In this document: one piece after another, positions 36,884 to 48,999 of the stretch
Numbering within the stretch: the stretch's first letter is position 1
How the letters are laid out: each line of letters starts with the position of its first letter
NCBI GenBank assembly: GCA_003952965.2
Contig: CM025850.1
Coordinates: 15,452,446-15,516,445, forward strand
Length of the DNA: 64,000 nucleotides
Reading direction: 5' to 3'
Origin: Morella rubra
Taxonomy: Eukaryota > Streptophyta > Magnoliopsida > Fagales > Myricaceae
Program-made: the position numbers and the translations under genes
Notes under the pieces: model-generated
What the model was told of the DNA's origin: nothing
Databases searched by the model: none
Seen by the model: only the letters and a program-made list of their open reading frames with translations

Positions 36884-39800
36884 CTAGTCCAGGTTCAAGA
36901 AAGCTTCTGTAAAGAAATCGTAGTCAGAGATATCGCTGCCCCCCGAGTCAAAATACCCATATCCATCAGACAACGAGAACACAGATGCGAAGTCATCATC
37001 AAAAGATCCACTATCATGAATTTCGGCATCAAACTCATAGTCAGAAGTGGAATCACATGGAGACCGCAAGCGTTTGATACTGTCCGCACATCTTCTTCCC
37101 AAATCCCCTGTCAGAGTGACATTAAAACACTGGCGCAGGTCAAGTGATTCAATTTTAGGACAACCACCAAGTATGGCCAGCAAGCCGTCATCAGTCAGCT
37201 TATTTCCAAAAAGCTGGAGGTGGCGTAATTCGGGCATGCTCCCTGCAATAGCAAGTGCATCCTCATCACACTCCATGCGAGGTCGTCTGTAGCCCTGGTT
37301 GTTAAATTTGAGTGATTTCAAAAGAGGACAACAGCGACCCACAGCTTCCAGAGATTCTTTTGACAATGAACAGTAGGAAAAGTCAAGCTCCTCCAATAAT
37401 GGAAGCTTCTCAGCTGCTTCGCTCAATCCCTCATCTGAAATGCTGTAGCAACATACAAGTCGAAGGCGTCTGAGCTGACTTGAACTGTTAAAATGCCACA
37501 AACAAGATGTCCCAAAATGAACAAGCAATTTTAAACAGATAGGCAATAAAAATACGTTGTAATTATTCTATTATGCCAAAAATTTTGGAGTGGGAGACAA
37601 CTATAGACAGACAAACCAAGAGGGAGGAAGGCAGCTAAAAATACAGTGGCAGGGGTAGGGGAAATAAGCTCACTTGCCCATTAATCAAACACAAGCAAAC
37701 TACTCCAAGTCTGTAACTCATCAAGGGAAAACACAGATACAGTTCATATTAGTACTGTCATTATCTGCGGAAATTCATGGACCTATAAATGAGTGTAGGC
37801 TCATATATTTGACAAGCTTTTAAAGAAAGAAGCTTTCTTTAATAAAGGGTAACTATAACTTATCTATTAAGAAAATACAGGCCAACTACACAATTGCCCC
37901 GTGGCACAATATTAGATAAGCCACTACTGCACCAATTATATAGCTAGTTAAAACAGCCCAAGGGGTAAATAATCACATAAGAGATCTGTGATTTAAACAA
38001 GAAGAGAAGAACCCAAACTGACTGATACTTGAACAATTTCCATTTACAATGCAAATGTAGATTGAACAGTCAAGTTGGACAAAAGAACAATGGCAAACTG
38101 TCGGTAAACTAAATCTACTTCTTCGTCAATTGACTGGATCAATGGGATAGCAATGAACCACTCATGTGCGCAAGATTGACAAAACAGATGGAAACGGGCA
38201 CCCATCCAAAACCCCACCTCTCCTCCTGCCCCCCAAAACCAAGTGTGGCAATCCTTTTCAAAAGAATTTTTACTTCAAGGAGGCAAAAATTGGACAAAAG
38301 ATGGCACACAGTTAATGCGTAACATTTTTGGTTCATATACAGCCATCAAAGTCTAATGACTATGCATATATATCAAGGAGGTGACATCTTAGCATAACCA
38401 ATGGAATTGGATCATCTGCCGGAGTTTGCTGAATGTGTATAAAGTAGACATTAACTAAAGCTCCCTCCCTTTCTTAGTCTGTATAAAGAAAGCGGAATGG
38501 TACACAAATTATCCAAGACAAACCCTGATCAATTCTTCCTCAACAAATCAAAGCACATTAATGGAGTGAGGATCCTGAATAATATAACTTGAAGATTCCA
38601 TCAGAGAACAATTCAAACCATTTTCCAGAAGTATGTTCCACCATATACGAATCTGGCTCCTTTTGCTGGAATGTTCGAGTTGAACATGATTGTTTTAAAT
38701 ATTACAATATCCTTTGGATGATCATTCACGCCACATCCTAGTCCAATTAATCTTTCTTTTTTGTTGCCTAACAGGCTCTTGTCTAGCAGCAAGGGACCAC
38801 ATGCAACACCTTACACTGTGAAAGCTAAGAAACATTAACTCAGAGAGAGTATAACCCCGAACAATCACAAACTGTTTCATAAAAGTGATTTTGATATTCT
38901 TACATTCGAAGAGACGGCAAGAATGTCATCCAATAAAAAAGTTTGCATCTTAAGCTGAAGATGAAGAATGTGTAAAGTAAAATATCACTTTTATACAAGC
39001 GGTCCTACAGCGTGTTTTTGCTTTTGTTATGGGCTAACGTTTTGTTACCTAGATAAAACTTTGGGATTTTGGTAATAGCCACAAGAGGCCAGAAAAAACA
39101 AGACGAGTAAAAGCAAAGGCCAAAAATTCGAGAAATCCATGTTGGTGATAGCCAAGATAAATATCAATAGTGTATGTTAACAGCTACAATGTTATGGAAC
39201 CTTTGATACAAGCAATACAAATTGTGAATGCCGGTAATAGAACTCTGCTGCAAATTAGCAAGATTACACCAATAATAGGGTACAGTATGTAATTGAAGAA
39301 ACCCATGTGGTGGACTGACGAGAGAAACATAGACCGAGTACATAAGGAGCTGCAATGGTGAAGGATGCATACGCGTGCTTGATTCGATGAGCATACAAGT
39401 AATGGTGGAGCTAGTAGTTAATCTTTGGGGAGACAATTAATGTTATGATGCTTTTACCTATTTTATGTATCTATCTTTCTACACACATGAACAAAAATTC
39501 TAGTATCTATACATCAACAAAAATGAGTCTACACACTAGGTATCTATAAATAAGGATAACTCAAGATGTAAGCAACAAAGCATTTCGTAAATTGTAAGGT
39601 GTATAAAAAAAAAAGATATTGATCAAACCTGTAAATTAGCCACATTAATATTCCGAGTTTGAATAAAGGCGAAAAAAATTCCATACAAAATTTCACCCAA
39701 TATTATAATTTTCCCTTCCGCATATGAGAGAGATGGCAGAGTTTAAGGGACTTGAAAAAATATGGGGGAAAACCACACGCTTACAGTTTTTGGAACAAGG

Positions 39801-40941
39801 ACATCTTTTATTTTTTTTAAACTTGTGTTTTTTTTTTGGGGGGGTGGGGGGGATAGGAGTTGCACGCAATTCCAATTAGTTTGGAACTGAGTTCCTTTTT
39901 CAAAATAAAGACCACTAAAAGACTATAGAATGAGTTCTATCACGACTATCCTACCCTTATAAGATCCCAGGCTGACCTATCTACATGATCTCAACTCATC
40001 CACTACTGGATTGCAGAACATTCAAGTCATCAATAGTATTCATTACTAGTTCCGTACGCTTTACACAAGGGAGGCTCAAACCTCACCGCCCACACCCTGG
40101 ATCGTTGTCCCAACAAAGTTATATCCTCAGCACATCTTTGAGCAACATTGAAGTTGTAGGTGGAATCAAGATCAAAGTACAATTGTGGCTCAAATCAAGC
40201 TCCAGCGAAGATGGATACCACAAGCAATTTGCAATAAAAACGAAAATCATAGAAGTGAAAAACTTCTGTTTATTAAGCTAAAACCAGTAAAAGCCAGGAC
40301 TGAAATTCAATAACCATCCCCCCCAAACACTAACTAACTTAAACTATAAAAGTAGACCGATAACTTGCACTGGATAGGGCATGGGTAAACCCAAATATAC
40401 CAATTTAACCAACAAAGCGTAAACCTTAAGTCAGTAAACCAATATGCACAAAGGAAATTACCAAAACCCTGACAACCACAAGACTCTTCCCAATCACATT
40501 TTTCCCCAAAAGGCCATCAATATGACAGCAAATGAAAATCAAACGCATGAACCCAAAAAAAAAAAAGTTTTTCAAAAATTAGTAAATTTAGGAAGGAATA
40601 AACAATACAATAAATTACCTCTCAGTGATGTACTTGAGGAGTTCGTCGGTACCAAAGTACTCAATGTTGATATCAACCAACTCGCCGCCGCTGCGATCGA
40701 CGGCATGCTCGCACATCTTCTCGAAGTCATACTCATACGGCAAGTCCCCGAGGTTGCGCATGTCGACGGCGCGCCACATAGACGGGTCCTTGCAGATGTT
40801 GCGCCACAGTGAGCACACGTTCTGCGCGCTAGTCAGGATCTCGATGGCGCCGAGCTTCAGGAGGATCGATGCCGTCACGTCCCGTGGGAGCTCCAGCCAA
40901 TTCCGGAGGTCGCCAGGGGGGTGAGCAGGAGAAGGGTCCAT
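36884..40941 (-). CDS. F-box/LRR protein, SKIP19/FBL23-like, copy A (two exons)
   Basis: Exon 1 is 40941-40619 and exon 2 is 37484-36884, joined across a 3.13-kb GT..AG intron in phase 2, giving 307 residues. Exon 1 encodes the F-box (about residues 14-60: NWLELPRDVTASILLKLGAI, then VCSLWRNICKDPSMWR), then HAVDRS and YFGTDELLKYITE. Exon 2 carries leucine-rich repeats (LRRLRL, LPLLEELDFSYCSLS, LRHLQLFGNKLTDDGL, IESLDLRQCFNV) and an acidic Asp/Ser/Tyr-rich tail of about 50 residues. F-box proteins of this type bind SKP1 and recruit substrates through the LRR to SCF ubiquitin ligases. The architecture and intron position match Arabidopsis SKIP19/FBL23 relatives, which lack so long an acidic tail. 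This is the first of three tandem copies. No break is seen, so it is likely functional. The substrate is unknown. Confidence 0.9.
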
Positions 40942-41199
40942 TGTGAATTTTCTGGGGAAGTCGTTGGGATTTCTCGAAAAATCTTCACGTCACTGGAGGC
41001 TGTTGCATTATCCGAAGTTGGTGTTAGGGTTCGGCCGTGTCTTCTGTGGAAGAAACTTGCAAAAATAAAATAGAAACGAAATTGAAAATGAAGATTTTCC
41101 ACCTTTTAAGTGCTAATAAAGCTGCTTTAGAAATAGTCCTCTCTTTTTTTCCTCGAATAAAATTAAGTTTTTAATATTTTTGCACTCATAGCTGCATTA

Positions 41200-41423
41200 G
41201 GACATGTTCGTTTTCATGTTTTTTTTAGGATTATGATGGTTTTGTGAATATTTAGGTGGTATTAAAGTTGTATAAAAATGCGTGTAGAAGTTGTTGAAAG
41301 GGATTGGTGTGTGTAAAAAAATAATAAAGTATTGTATAAAAATGCGTGTATGTTATGATGTTTGGATTGTAAAAATAAAAGTAGGATTCAAATCCTACAA
41401 AAATGTTGAAAACGAACATGCCC
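41200..41423. mobile_element. PIF/Harbinger MITE upstream of F-box gene A
   Basis: The ends GGACATGTTCGTTTTCA and TGAAAACGAACATGCCC are inverted complements, with TTA on both sides (41197-41199, 41424-41426). The matching place in block C near 58757 (CGTACATTAGATAG) and in block B near 47829 lacks it. So it inserted into A after duplication, about 260 bp upstream of the start codon. Confidence 0.85.
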
Positions 41424-41839
41424 TTAGTTCTGATGTTTGGTACAATGAAATTAAAATTTTTTTAAAAAATTGTTGTAAAACTAAAAGAGAAAGATAACAA
41501 TAGGATACAAAAGAGCCGCAGAGGAAAATAAGACAAGAGAGAGGAGATTAATAATTCCTTAGTAACTATGCACCAATACGTGTGTTTATAATACTTCTTA
41601 AAACCCCTTTATCTAAGTATAGAGTCATAATAAGATAGATGGAATACAAGAGATAATGTTACAAACTCAAAGGTCATAGGAGTAGGAAAACTCAAAGGTC
41701 ATGAAATCAAATAGTCATTCACAATTCATTGAATCAGTAGATTCACAACACTCCTCCTTAGATGACTATACACAACAAATATAGCATTGAACATCTATTT
41801 CATATGCTTCATCATTTGTTCTTCACTAGCTCGCACCTC

Positions 41840-42840
41840 TTGCTGCATATCAGCCTACAATGTTTATGACCGGTCCGGTACTAAAGGATTCAACTTCTCC
41901 TTCCAAACGCTTCAATTTTTAGTCAGACATATTTGGCTTTGACACTAAGTTGTTACATTGCTTAGTTGTGGAATGCGTGACGAGTTTATTAAAAGGAAGA
42001 GCAAGAATTGTCCTTGCATGGTTTCCCTATCTTGAATATCTAGAATATTTTGAGGGGTTCTGAGTCCTCTGATAGTGATTCACTTCGAGGGGAATCAAGC
42101 TTCCTAGATTTAATGTATGTTGATAATGTCAAAATTGATCGATGATTTTATTAATCTTTAATAACTCATTTTATAGGAAAATTACAGAGACTAAAAAATC
42201 AACTAAGACTCCTACTATAAAAACGTAATGACAATCATACTATGAAAAGATAATAATAATTCAAACCACCTAAATGTTATCCCTAAAGTTTAGTTGCCAC
42301 TTATTTAGCTAAGATAATTATGTGGCTCATCCTAATCACATCGCATAGTAATCTCCTTTCTTGACACCTTATCCTTCTTAAATTTCTCTTACATACCGCT
42401 TGCGGTTCAAGTCTTCCAGGATTCGAGTGTCATGCAAGCAGTTATGCGAAAAAATATAATCCATTACACTTAGGCATGTTCGTTTTGGTAAAATTTTAAG
42501 AATTTTAAGTATGGTGTGAATATTTAGGTGATGTTGGAGTTTTATTGTATTTGTGTAGAAGTTGTTGAGTTGTATTGATGTTTGTAAAAAAAAAAATATT
42601 GAGTTGTATTGGTATTTGTGTAGAAGTAATGTTGAGATTGTAATTTTAGAGGGTTGGATTCAAATTCTAAAAATTTCACCAAAACAAATATGTCTTAGAA
42701 TTGGTTTACAAATGGATAGGGATAAGGAAAGGTAGTAGGCCCACGAACTCAGAAAGGCCAACCAGAATCTCAAGGGCCTGGCCCATCCAAAAGAAGGTCG
42801 GCCCAAGAATGGGGTTAATAGGATATTAAGCTTGGAAAGT
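41840..42840 (-). mobile_element. Ty1/copia LTR and leader fragment (block A copy)
   Basis: On the minus strand the segment reads as the end of an LTR followed by a primer-binding-site-like stretch (about 41930-41950, GTGTCAAAGCC type). It matches the block C fragment at 59030-59956, so it was present before A and C separated. A MITE (42473-42694) lies inside it and a solo LTR interrupts its far end. A fossil fragment with no coding part worth naming. Confidence 0.65.
42473..42694. mobile_element. PIF/Harbinger MITE inside the copia fragment of block A
   Basis: It begins GGCATGTTCGTTTTGG and ends CCAAAACAAATATGTC, with TTA on both sides (42470-42472, 42695-42697). The same site in block C (about 59804-59815) is empty. 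Same family as 41200-41423. Confidence 0.85.
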
Positions 42841-43960
42841 GTTGACTTTTGTTCACAATCGATATTTTGATGATTTCAATAAATGGATTAAGTTTACAAA
42901 ATGGACATCTTCAAAGACAAAGATATTTTTATCAAAGAGCCAAAGACAAGAGGATTGAAGATAAAGAAGATGTAAGAGCTCAAAAGTGAAGATTTAAAAC
43001 CATATGGTATAATCTTGTAACTCTTAGTTTCACTTTTGATTTTAAATGTTTTCAAATCATCCCTATATAAACTCCCAAGCCTTGGTTATAATTTTACAAA
43101 CTTGGTTTTTCAAATGGAATTTCAAAAATGTCAAAAATGGACTTTTTAATTGAAGCGGATGATGTAGACAGCATTCAAATTTATGACCGTTGAGCAACGA
43201 CTAATTGCAGCGGTCGACCGGTACTTGAAGCGGTCGATCGGTATAACGATAAAATTGTCAGATCGACCCCTAACGACTATAAATGGCTAGTTTTCTCATG
43301 TGGCCTATATATAGACCTTCCCAATGTCTCTAAACAATAGAGAACGACCACATATCATTTTACATAACTTGAGAAATATCTTAAACCTTCTTATTCTATA
43401 TTTCTCATATCATTCATACAAATTACACTTTCTTATCCTTTCATTGTGTGAATCAAAGAGATAGAGCTTTCCATTTTTATATCCACTTTTTGAGAGAGTT
43501 TATTCTTTTATCTTCCTATCCAAAATAGGTGATTCCTTTAGTGAGGTTGTTCACTAAAGAAGAAACTTAGAGAGGGTATATCTCAAGCTTGGTTGAGTTG
43601 TGAGTGGTGAACCCGAAAATCACTTGGGTTTGAGTGTTGAGCCCGAGAAAATACTTGTACGGTTCTCTAGCACCTGGAAGCTAGTGTGTACACTATTTGA
43701 AGATAGTGGGAAAACCTCAAGGCTCGGTAAAGGAGCTTGAGGGTGGATGTAGGCGGTTTGCCGAACCACCTAAAAATCACGTGTTTGCTTCTCTATCCTA
43801 TTCTTTACATTTAACACTTATTCTCTTATCGCATCTATATATATTTGTGCTAAATTAATCTTTACTTTGTAAACACGATTTTGAGGGTTAAAAGCGAAAA
43901 AGTTTGAGAACTCAATTCACCTCCTTATTAGGTTGCCTTAATCCTTGGACTGATAGATAG
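42839..43960 (+). mobile_element. Ty1/copia-type solo LTR
   Basis: It starts TGTTGACTTTTGTTC. Near the 3' side it has the phrase GAGGGTGGATGTAGGCGGTT and GCCGAACCACC, typical of large copia LTRs, and an AATTCACCTCC phrase near 43920. No internal region or second LTR is seen. The flanks (AAGCTTGGA before, GAGAGTACGTAGTCAA after) join up in block C at about 59947-59965, an empty site. The exact 3' border is uncertain. Confidence 0.7.
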
Positions 43961-44369
43961 AGAGTACGTAGTCAAAGTAAAGTTAAGTCCACCTTTGACT
44001 TGGTAACATTAGGAAAAGGTTACGGGTTTTTGAGAATTCGATCACACTTTTGTGTTCGTAGACTCTTTTGTTTTGTCCTCGTGAAGGGCACTTTATACAT
44101 TCCGTGATATGGAATTACACTTTTATCTATTTTTGACGAATTTTTGACGAATTTTTCCCGTCTCTTTTCCTTTTATTCAATTATCACTATATTATTTAAT
44201 TAATTAAATTACATTACATTTCTAAAATTTATTTATCTTTAAATGTAATCATTTCCAAAACTCTATGCGATTAATTGAAGTTTTTCAATAAGATTTCAGC
44301 TTCTTTTTTTTTTTTTTTTTAAAGGGCATTTTAATCATTATTATTTAATTCTTCATACCTCGATGAAGC

Positions 44370-44604
44370 AAGTGGCAGTCAGTCGTGACTGTGTGTTTGA
44401 GTGCCAAAAATAACAAGAAAAACACTACTGAAAAAAGAAAGACACGTTGAAGTGCATATCGATTAAAGAAGGCAGGAGGGTCACGTGAGCGTGCGTGCAT
44501 GCCTTGGGCCTAGGGATACAGTATAGGTCCTAGTCTTACGTGGCCTACGCCTGAAGGTTGTCGTGTAGGCCTGCCACGTATGGATTAGGACTATATATCA
44601 GGTG
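44370..44604 (+). promoter_or_regulatory. promoter-like module downstream of F-box gene B
   Basis: CACGTG (44482-44487), ACGTGG (44538-44543), CACGTA (44575-44580) and TATATA (44592-44597) appear in the same order and spacing as in the block A module at 35430-35590. The surrounding 200 bp are also clearly homologous (GAAAGACACGTTGAAGTGCA shared). This marks the left edge of block B. Confidence 0.45.
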
Positions 44605-44773
44605 TCATCAACTTTAACAGATTAATAATTACGTAGTTAATATAAGGCAAGAAAGGCAAGAGAACTCTGAACTATTTATTGTGTTCCTGCTACAATATAA
44701 TAGCAGCACAAAATATTGCAAAAGATTTGAGACCAGCACACAAGCCATTTTAATTGAAGGCACCAACAAAAGG

Positions 44774-47372
44774 CTAGTCAAAGATAAATTCTCCATGGTC
44801 AGACAAATCGAAAAAGTCTCCATTTTCGTACATATCAAAGTCCGAGGAATCGCTGTCCCCAGATAATTCATAATACCAATCATCATCAGAAAAGTAATCA
44901 ATGTCCGAGAACTCAGATGCGGAGTCTTCATCAAAAGATACACTATCATGAATTTCGGTATCGAACTCATAGTCAGAAGTGGAATCACAGGGAGACCGCA
45001 AGTGTTTGATACTGTCCGCACATCTTCTTCCCAAATCCCCTGTCAGAGTGACATTAAAACAATGGCGCAGGTCAAGTGATTCAATTTTAGGACAACCACC
45101 AAGTACGGCAAGCAAGCCGTCATTAGTCAGCTTATTTCCAAAAAGCTGGAGGTGGCGTAATTCGGGCATGCTCTCTGCAATAGCAAGTGCATCCTCATCA
45201 CACTCTATGCGAGGTCGTCTGTAGCCGTGGTTGTTAAATTTGAGTGATTTCAAAAGAGGACAACAGCGACCCACAGCTTCCAGAGATTCTTTTGACAATG
45301 AACAGTAGGAAATGTCAAGCTCCTCCAATAATGGAAGCTTCCCAGCTGCTTCGCTCAATCCCTTATCTGAAATGCTGTAGCAACTTACAAGTCGAAGGCG
45401 TCTGAGCTTGCTTGAACTGTTAAAATGCCACACAGAATGTCCAAAAATGAACAAGCGGTTTTAAACAGAGGCAATAAAAGTACGTAGAGAATTCTGCATC
45501 TACAAATTGGTTGTTCGAATTAACAACTCCAATCGGACAGATAATTTGTGAACCATGTGACTAAGATCCTCAACTGAGTATATTTTTATTTTTTAAGGAT
45601 GTGCATGCCCTTGGGGCCTATAATTTGGTGGCATGCCATCCATCTTGTACTCTATGTGGAAAAACAGAAGAGAAGGGAATGTGTAGTAAGTAATTCGTCC
45701 AAGCCAAATCATCCACCAACTTATTAACCGCACAATGCTACTATAGACAAACAAACCAAGAGGGAGGAAGGCAGCTAAAAATAGGGTGGCACGGGTAGGG
45801 GACATAAGCTCACTTGCCCCTTAATCAAACCCAAGCAAACTACTCCATGTCTGTAACTCATCTGGAGAAAACACAGATACAGTTCATATTAGTACAGTCA
45901 TGATCTGCGGAAATTCATGGACCTATAAATGAGTATAGGCTCATATATTTGACTAGATTTTAAAGAAAGAAGCTTTCTTTAATAAAGGGTAACTGTAACT
46001 TATCTAAAAAGAACATACAGGTCAACTACACAATAAAATTGCCCCTTGGCACGATATTAGATAAGCCACTACTGCACCAATTATATAGCTACTAAAAACA
46101 GCCCAAGGGGTAAATAATCACATAAGAGATCTATGATTTAAACAAGCTGAGGAGAACCCATACTTACCGATCCTTGAACAATTGCCATTTACAATGCAAA
46201 TGTAGGCTGAACAGTCAGTTAGACAATGGAACAATGGCAAACTGTCGTGGAACTAAATCTACTTACTTCGTCAATTGGTTGGATCCATGGGATAATAGCA
46301 ATGAACCACTCATGTTCGCAAGATTGACAAAACAGATGGAAATGAGCCCCAATCCAAAACGCCCACCGCACCTCTCCTCCCCCCGCCCAAAAAAAAAGGA
46401 AAAAAACAAAAACAAAGAGTGGCAATCCTTTTCAAAAGATTTTTACTTCAAGGAGGCAAAAATTGGACAAAAGATGGCACACAGTTAATGTGTAACATTT
46501 TTGGTTCGTGTGTATTCATCGAAGGCTAATGACTATACGTATATATCAAGGAGGTGACATCTTAGCATAAATCGCTGACAATTGGATCATCTGCCGGAGT
46601 TTTCTGATTGCAAACCACAAACAATTTGCAGTAAAAACGAAAATCATGGAAATGAAAAACTTCTGTTTATCACACTAAAGCCAGTAAAAACCAGGACTGA
46701 AATTCAACAACCATCCCCACCAATCGCTAACAAACTTAAGCTGTAAAAGTAGCCCTGGATAGGGCACGGGTAAACCCAAATATACCAATTTAAAAAACAA
46801 AGCGTAAACCTTTAAATCAGTAAACAAATATGCACAAAAGAGATTACCAAAACCCAAACAACCGCAAGTCTCTTCTCAATCACATTGTCCCCCAAAAGGT
46901 CATCAACATGACAGCAAATGAAAATCAAACACAGAAATCAATCAACACATGGACAAAAAACATAAGCAAAAACCAAATAAAGTTTTCAAAAATTAAAACT
47001 ACAATTAGGAAGGCATAAACAATGAAACAATACAATAAATTACCTCTCAGTGATGTACTTGAGGAGTTCGTCGGTACCAAAGTGCTCAATGTTGATATCA
47101 ACCAACTCGCCGCCGCTGCGATCGACGGCGTGCTGGCACATCTTCTCGAGATCATAATCAATGTTGATATCAAAGTCCCCGAGGTTGCGCATGTCGACGG
47201 CGCGCCACATGGACGGGTCCTTGCAGATGTTGCGCCACAGTGAGCACACTTTCTGCGCGCTCGTCAGGATCTCGATGGCGCCGAGCTTCAGGAGGATCGA
47301 TGCCGTCACGTCCCGTGGAAGCTCCAGCCAATTCAGGAGGTCGCCAGGGGGGTGAGCAGGAGAAGGGTCCAT
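44774..47372 (-). CDS. F-box/LRR protein, SKIP19/FBL23-like, copy B (two exons)
   Basis: Exon 1 is 47372-47044 and exon 2 is 45416-44774, phase 2, with a 1.63-kb GT..AG intron; 323 residues. The F-box and LRR parts are almost the same as copy A. Differences cluster in two places: the loop after the F-box (GDFDINIDYDLEKM here, GDLPYEYDFEKM in A) and the C-terminal tail. The tail here is longer and more acidic, with runs such as FSDIDYFSDDDW and SGDSDSSDFDMYENGDF. The intron is shorter than in A because sequence matching about 38430-40222 of A is absent. No break is seen. Expected role: SKP1-binding substrate receptor of an SCF ubiquitin ligase, target unknown. Confidence 0.9.
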
Positions 47373-47559
47373 CGGGAATTTTCCGGGAAGTAGTTGGGAT
47401 TTAACGAAAAATCTTCAAGTCATGGGAGACTGCAGCATTATCCAAAGTGGGTGTTAGGGTCCGGTCGCCTGTTCTATGGAATAAAGTTGCAAAATATAAA
47501 AGAAATTCAAAATAAAGATTACAAATCTTTTCCACTTTATACGTGCTAGCAAAATGCGG

Positions 47560-48687
47560 CTTTGGAAATCGTCTTCCAGTTTCTTAACTACTAATATAAT
47601 TTTAAATAATCAATTTTTATATAATAATTTTTTTAATTTTTATAATTAATTAAATTATATTTTAAAATAAATTTTAAATATTAAAATAGTATTAGGTGAC
47701 TCATTCACAACAAACGTGGTACAAGTTTAATCGTTAGATCTTTTTTAATGGTGCAAATTGATATTTTTATTTCTCTCTCTCTTTCTAGATGAAATTAAGT
47801 TTTAAATATTTTTGAACTCGTCGGTGTATTAATTGTAATTTTTTGCATAATCAAAATATTTATTTTTAAAGTTTCTAACCAAATAATAGATTTTTTTTAT
47901 AAAAAAAAAATCCAATACACATTTTAATATAAATTTTAATATTTTTTTTTTATAAAAAATTATGTCAAATATTTGTTTTCCTCAATTTTTAGTAACTTCA
48001 TCACTTTTTTATTAAATATTTTTAATCAAATCTTCTCTCTCTACTTTGTAACAAATTTTAATAAAAATTATTGTACAATCAAATATTGTTAAACTTTTAG
48101 CAAAACACTAAACTAGGATAATTTTACACAGGATTGCGTTGCAAAGCATGAAGGTATGAGTAGTTTCAAAATCAATTTCTTATCCAAACATAATTTTTTC
48201 TCGTAAAATTCTTTTCAATCTCGATTTAAATATTCTTGGTAATTGTTGATCTTGTTTCTTGTGATTTTCTCTCAAGCATATTTTCATTTTAACAGTTTCT
48301 TTGGAAATATATTTCAAAAAAATTTCACTTTCTTATTATCTTTTCTATGAATCCCACCACTTTCAAAGATTAATTAAAAAATACATCTCATAAAATTAGC
48401 TCTACAACCCTGTGTTCGGGCAAGCAAGTTTTTATAAACAAAATAAAGTTGGACCAAATGGACGCTAACATGATTAGGAATGATGATGTAGAAAATCAGG
48501 TTTATATAAGATAACTATTAATTCAACTAAAGAAAATTAATTAAATTAATTATTGAGAGAAATTATGCAGAGAAATAAAAGCAGGAAAACGAACATGCTA
48601 GAGGCAGCATTCTATCTATCTAAAAGAAATTGAGTGACAGTGTTAAAGGTATTTGTGTTTGTGTAGGATTTTTTGATGTTTTAGATA
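47560..48687. other. AT-rich upstream flank of copy B, no gene
   Basis: Very AT-rich. It lacks the copia fragment found upstream of copies A and C, so block B ends near 47840. No coding signal. Confidence 0.5.
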
Positions 48688-48743
48688 TTCGTTTTGTAAA
48701 TTTGTTGCATTTATTGTATTCTAGAATATTTTTACAAAACGAA
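48688..48743. repeat. palindrome, 13-bp perfect arms
   Basis: TTCGTTTTGTAAA (48688-48700) and TTTACAAAACGAA (48731-48743) are exact inverted complements around a 30-base AT-rich centre. Resembles the relic at 36209-36270 and the ends of the MITE family. Confidence 0.5.
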
Positions 48744-48999
48744 GGTGTCCTAGACTTTCTAAAGCCTAGAAGGCTCATCGCCAAAAAAGACTATAATCCA
48801 AGTGGGGTATAGGCTGAAAGTCAGTGGTGGAGCCAGGATCAAAATCCAAGGGGTCGAATTTTAAAGGCGAAATGACAAGAATTTTTTTTTCCTTCGTAAT
48901 GCAAAAAATTGTCTTAGAATTACAACATCGAAAATTAAAGACTAAAAACATTAAAAATATTAAAATACATGTACCGTACTATGTACTGCGACTGAGAGG

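Noticed and set aside
37047-37292. Plus-strand frames of 81 codons opposite the LRR exons (also 44979 and 55562)
   Set aside because: Shadows of the conserved LRR coding sequence, not conserved as proteins in their own right.
40625-40924. Plus-strand frames opposite the F-box exons (also at 47161, 58159 and 58239)
   Set aside because: They recur only because the exons are duplicated; the minus strand carries the recognisable F-box.
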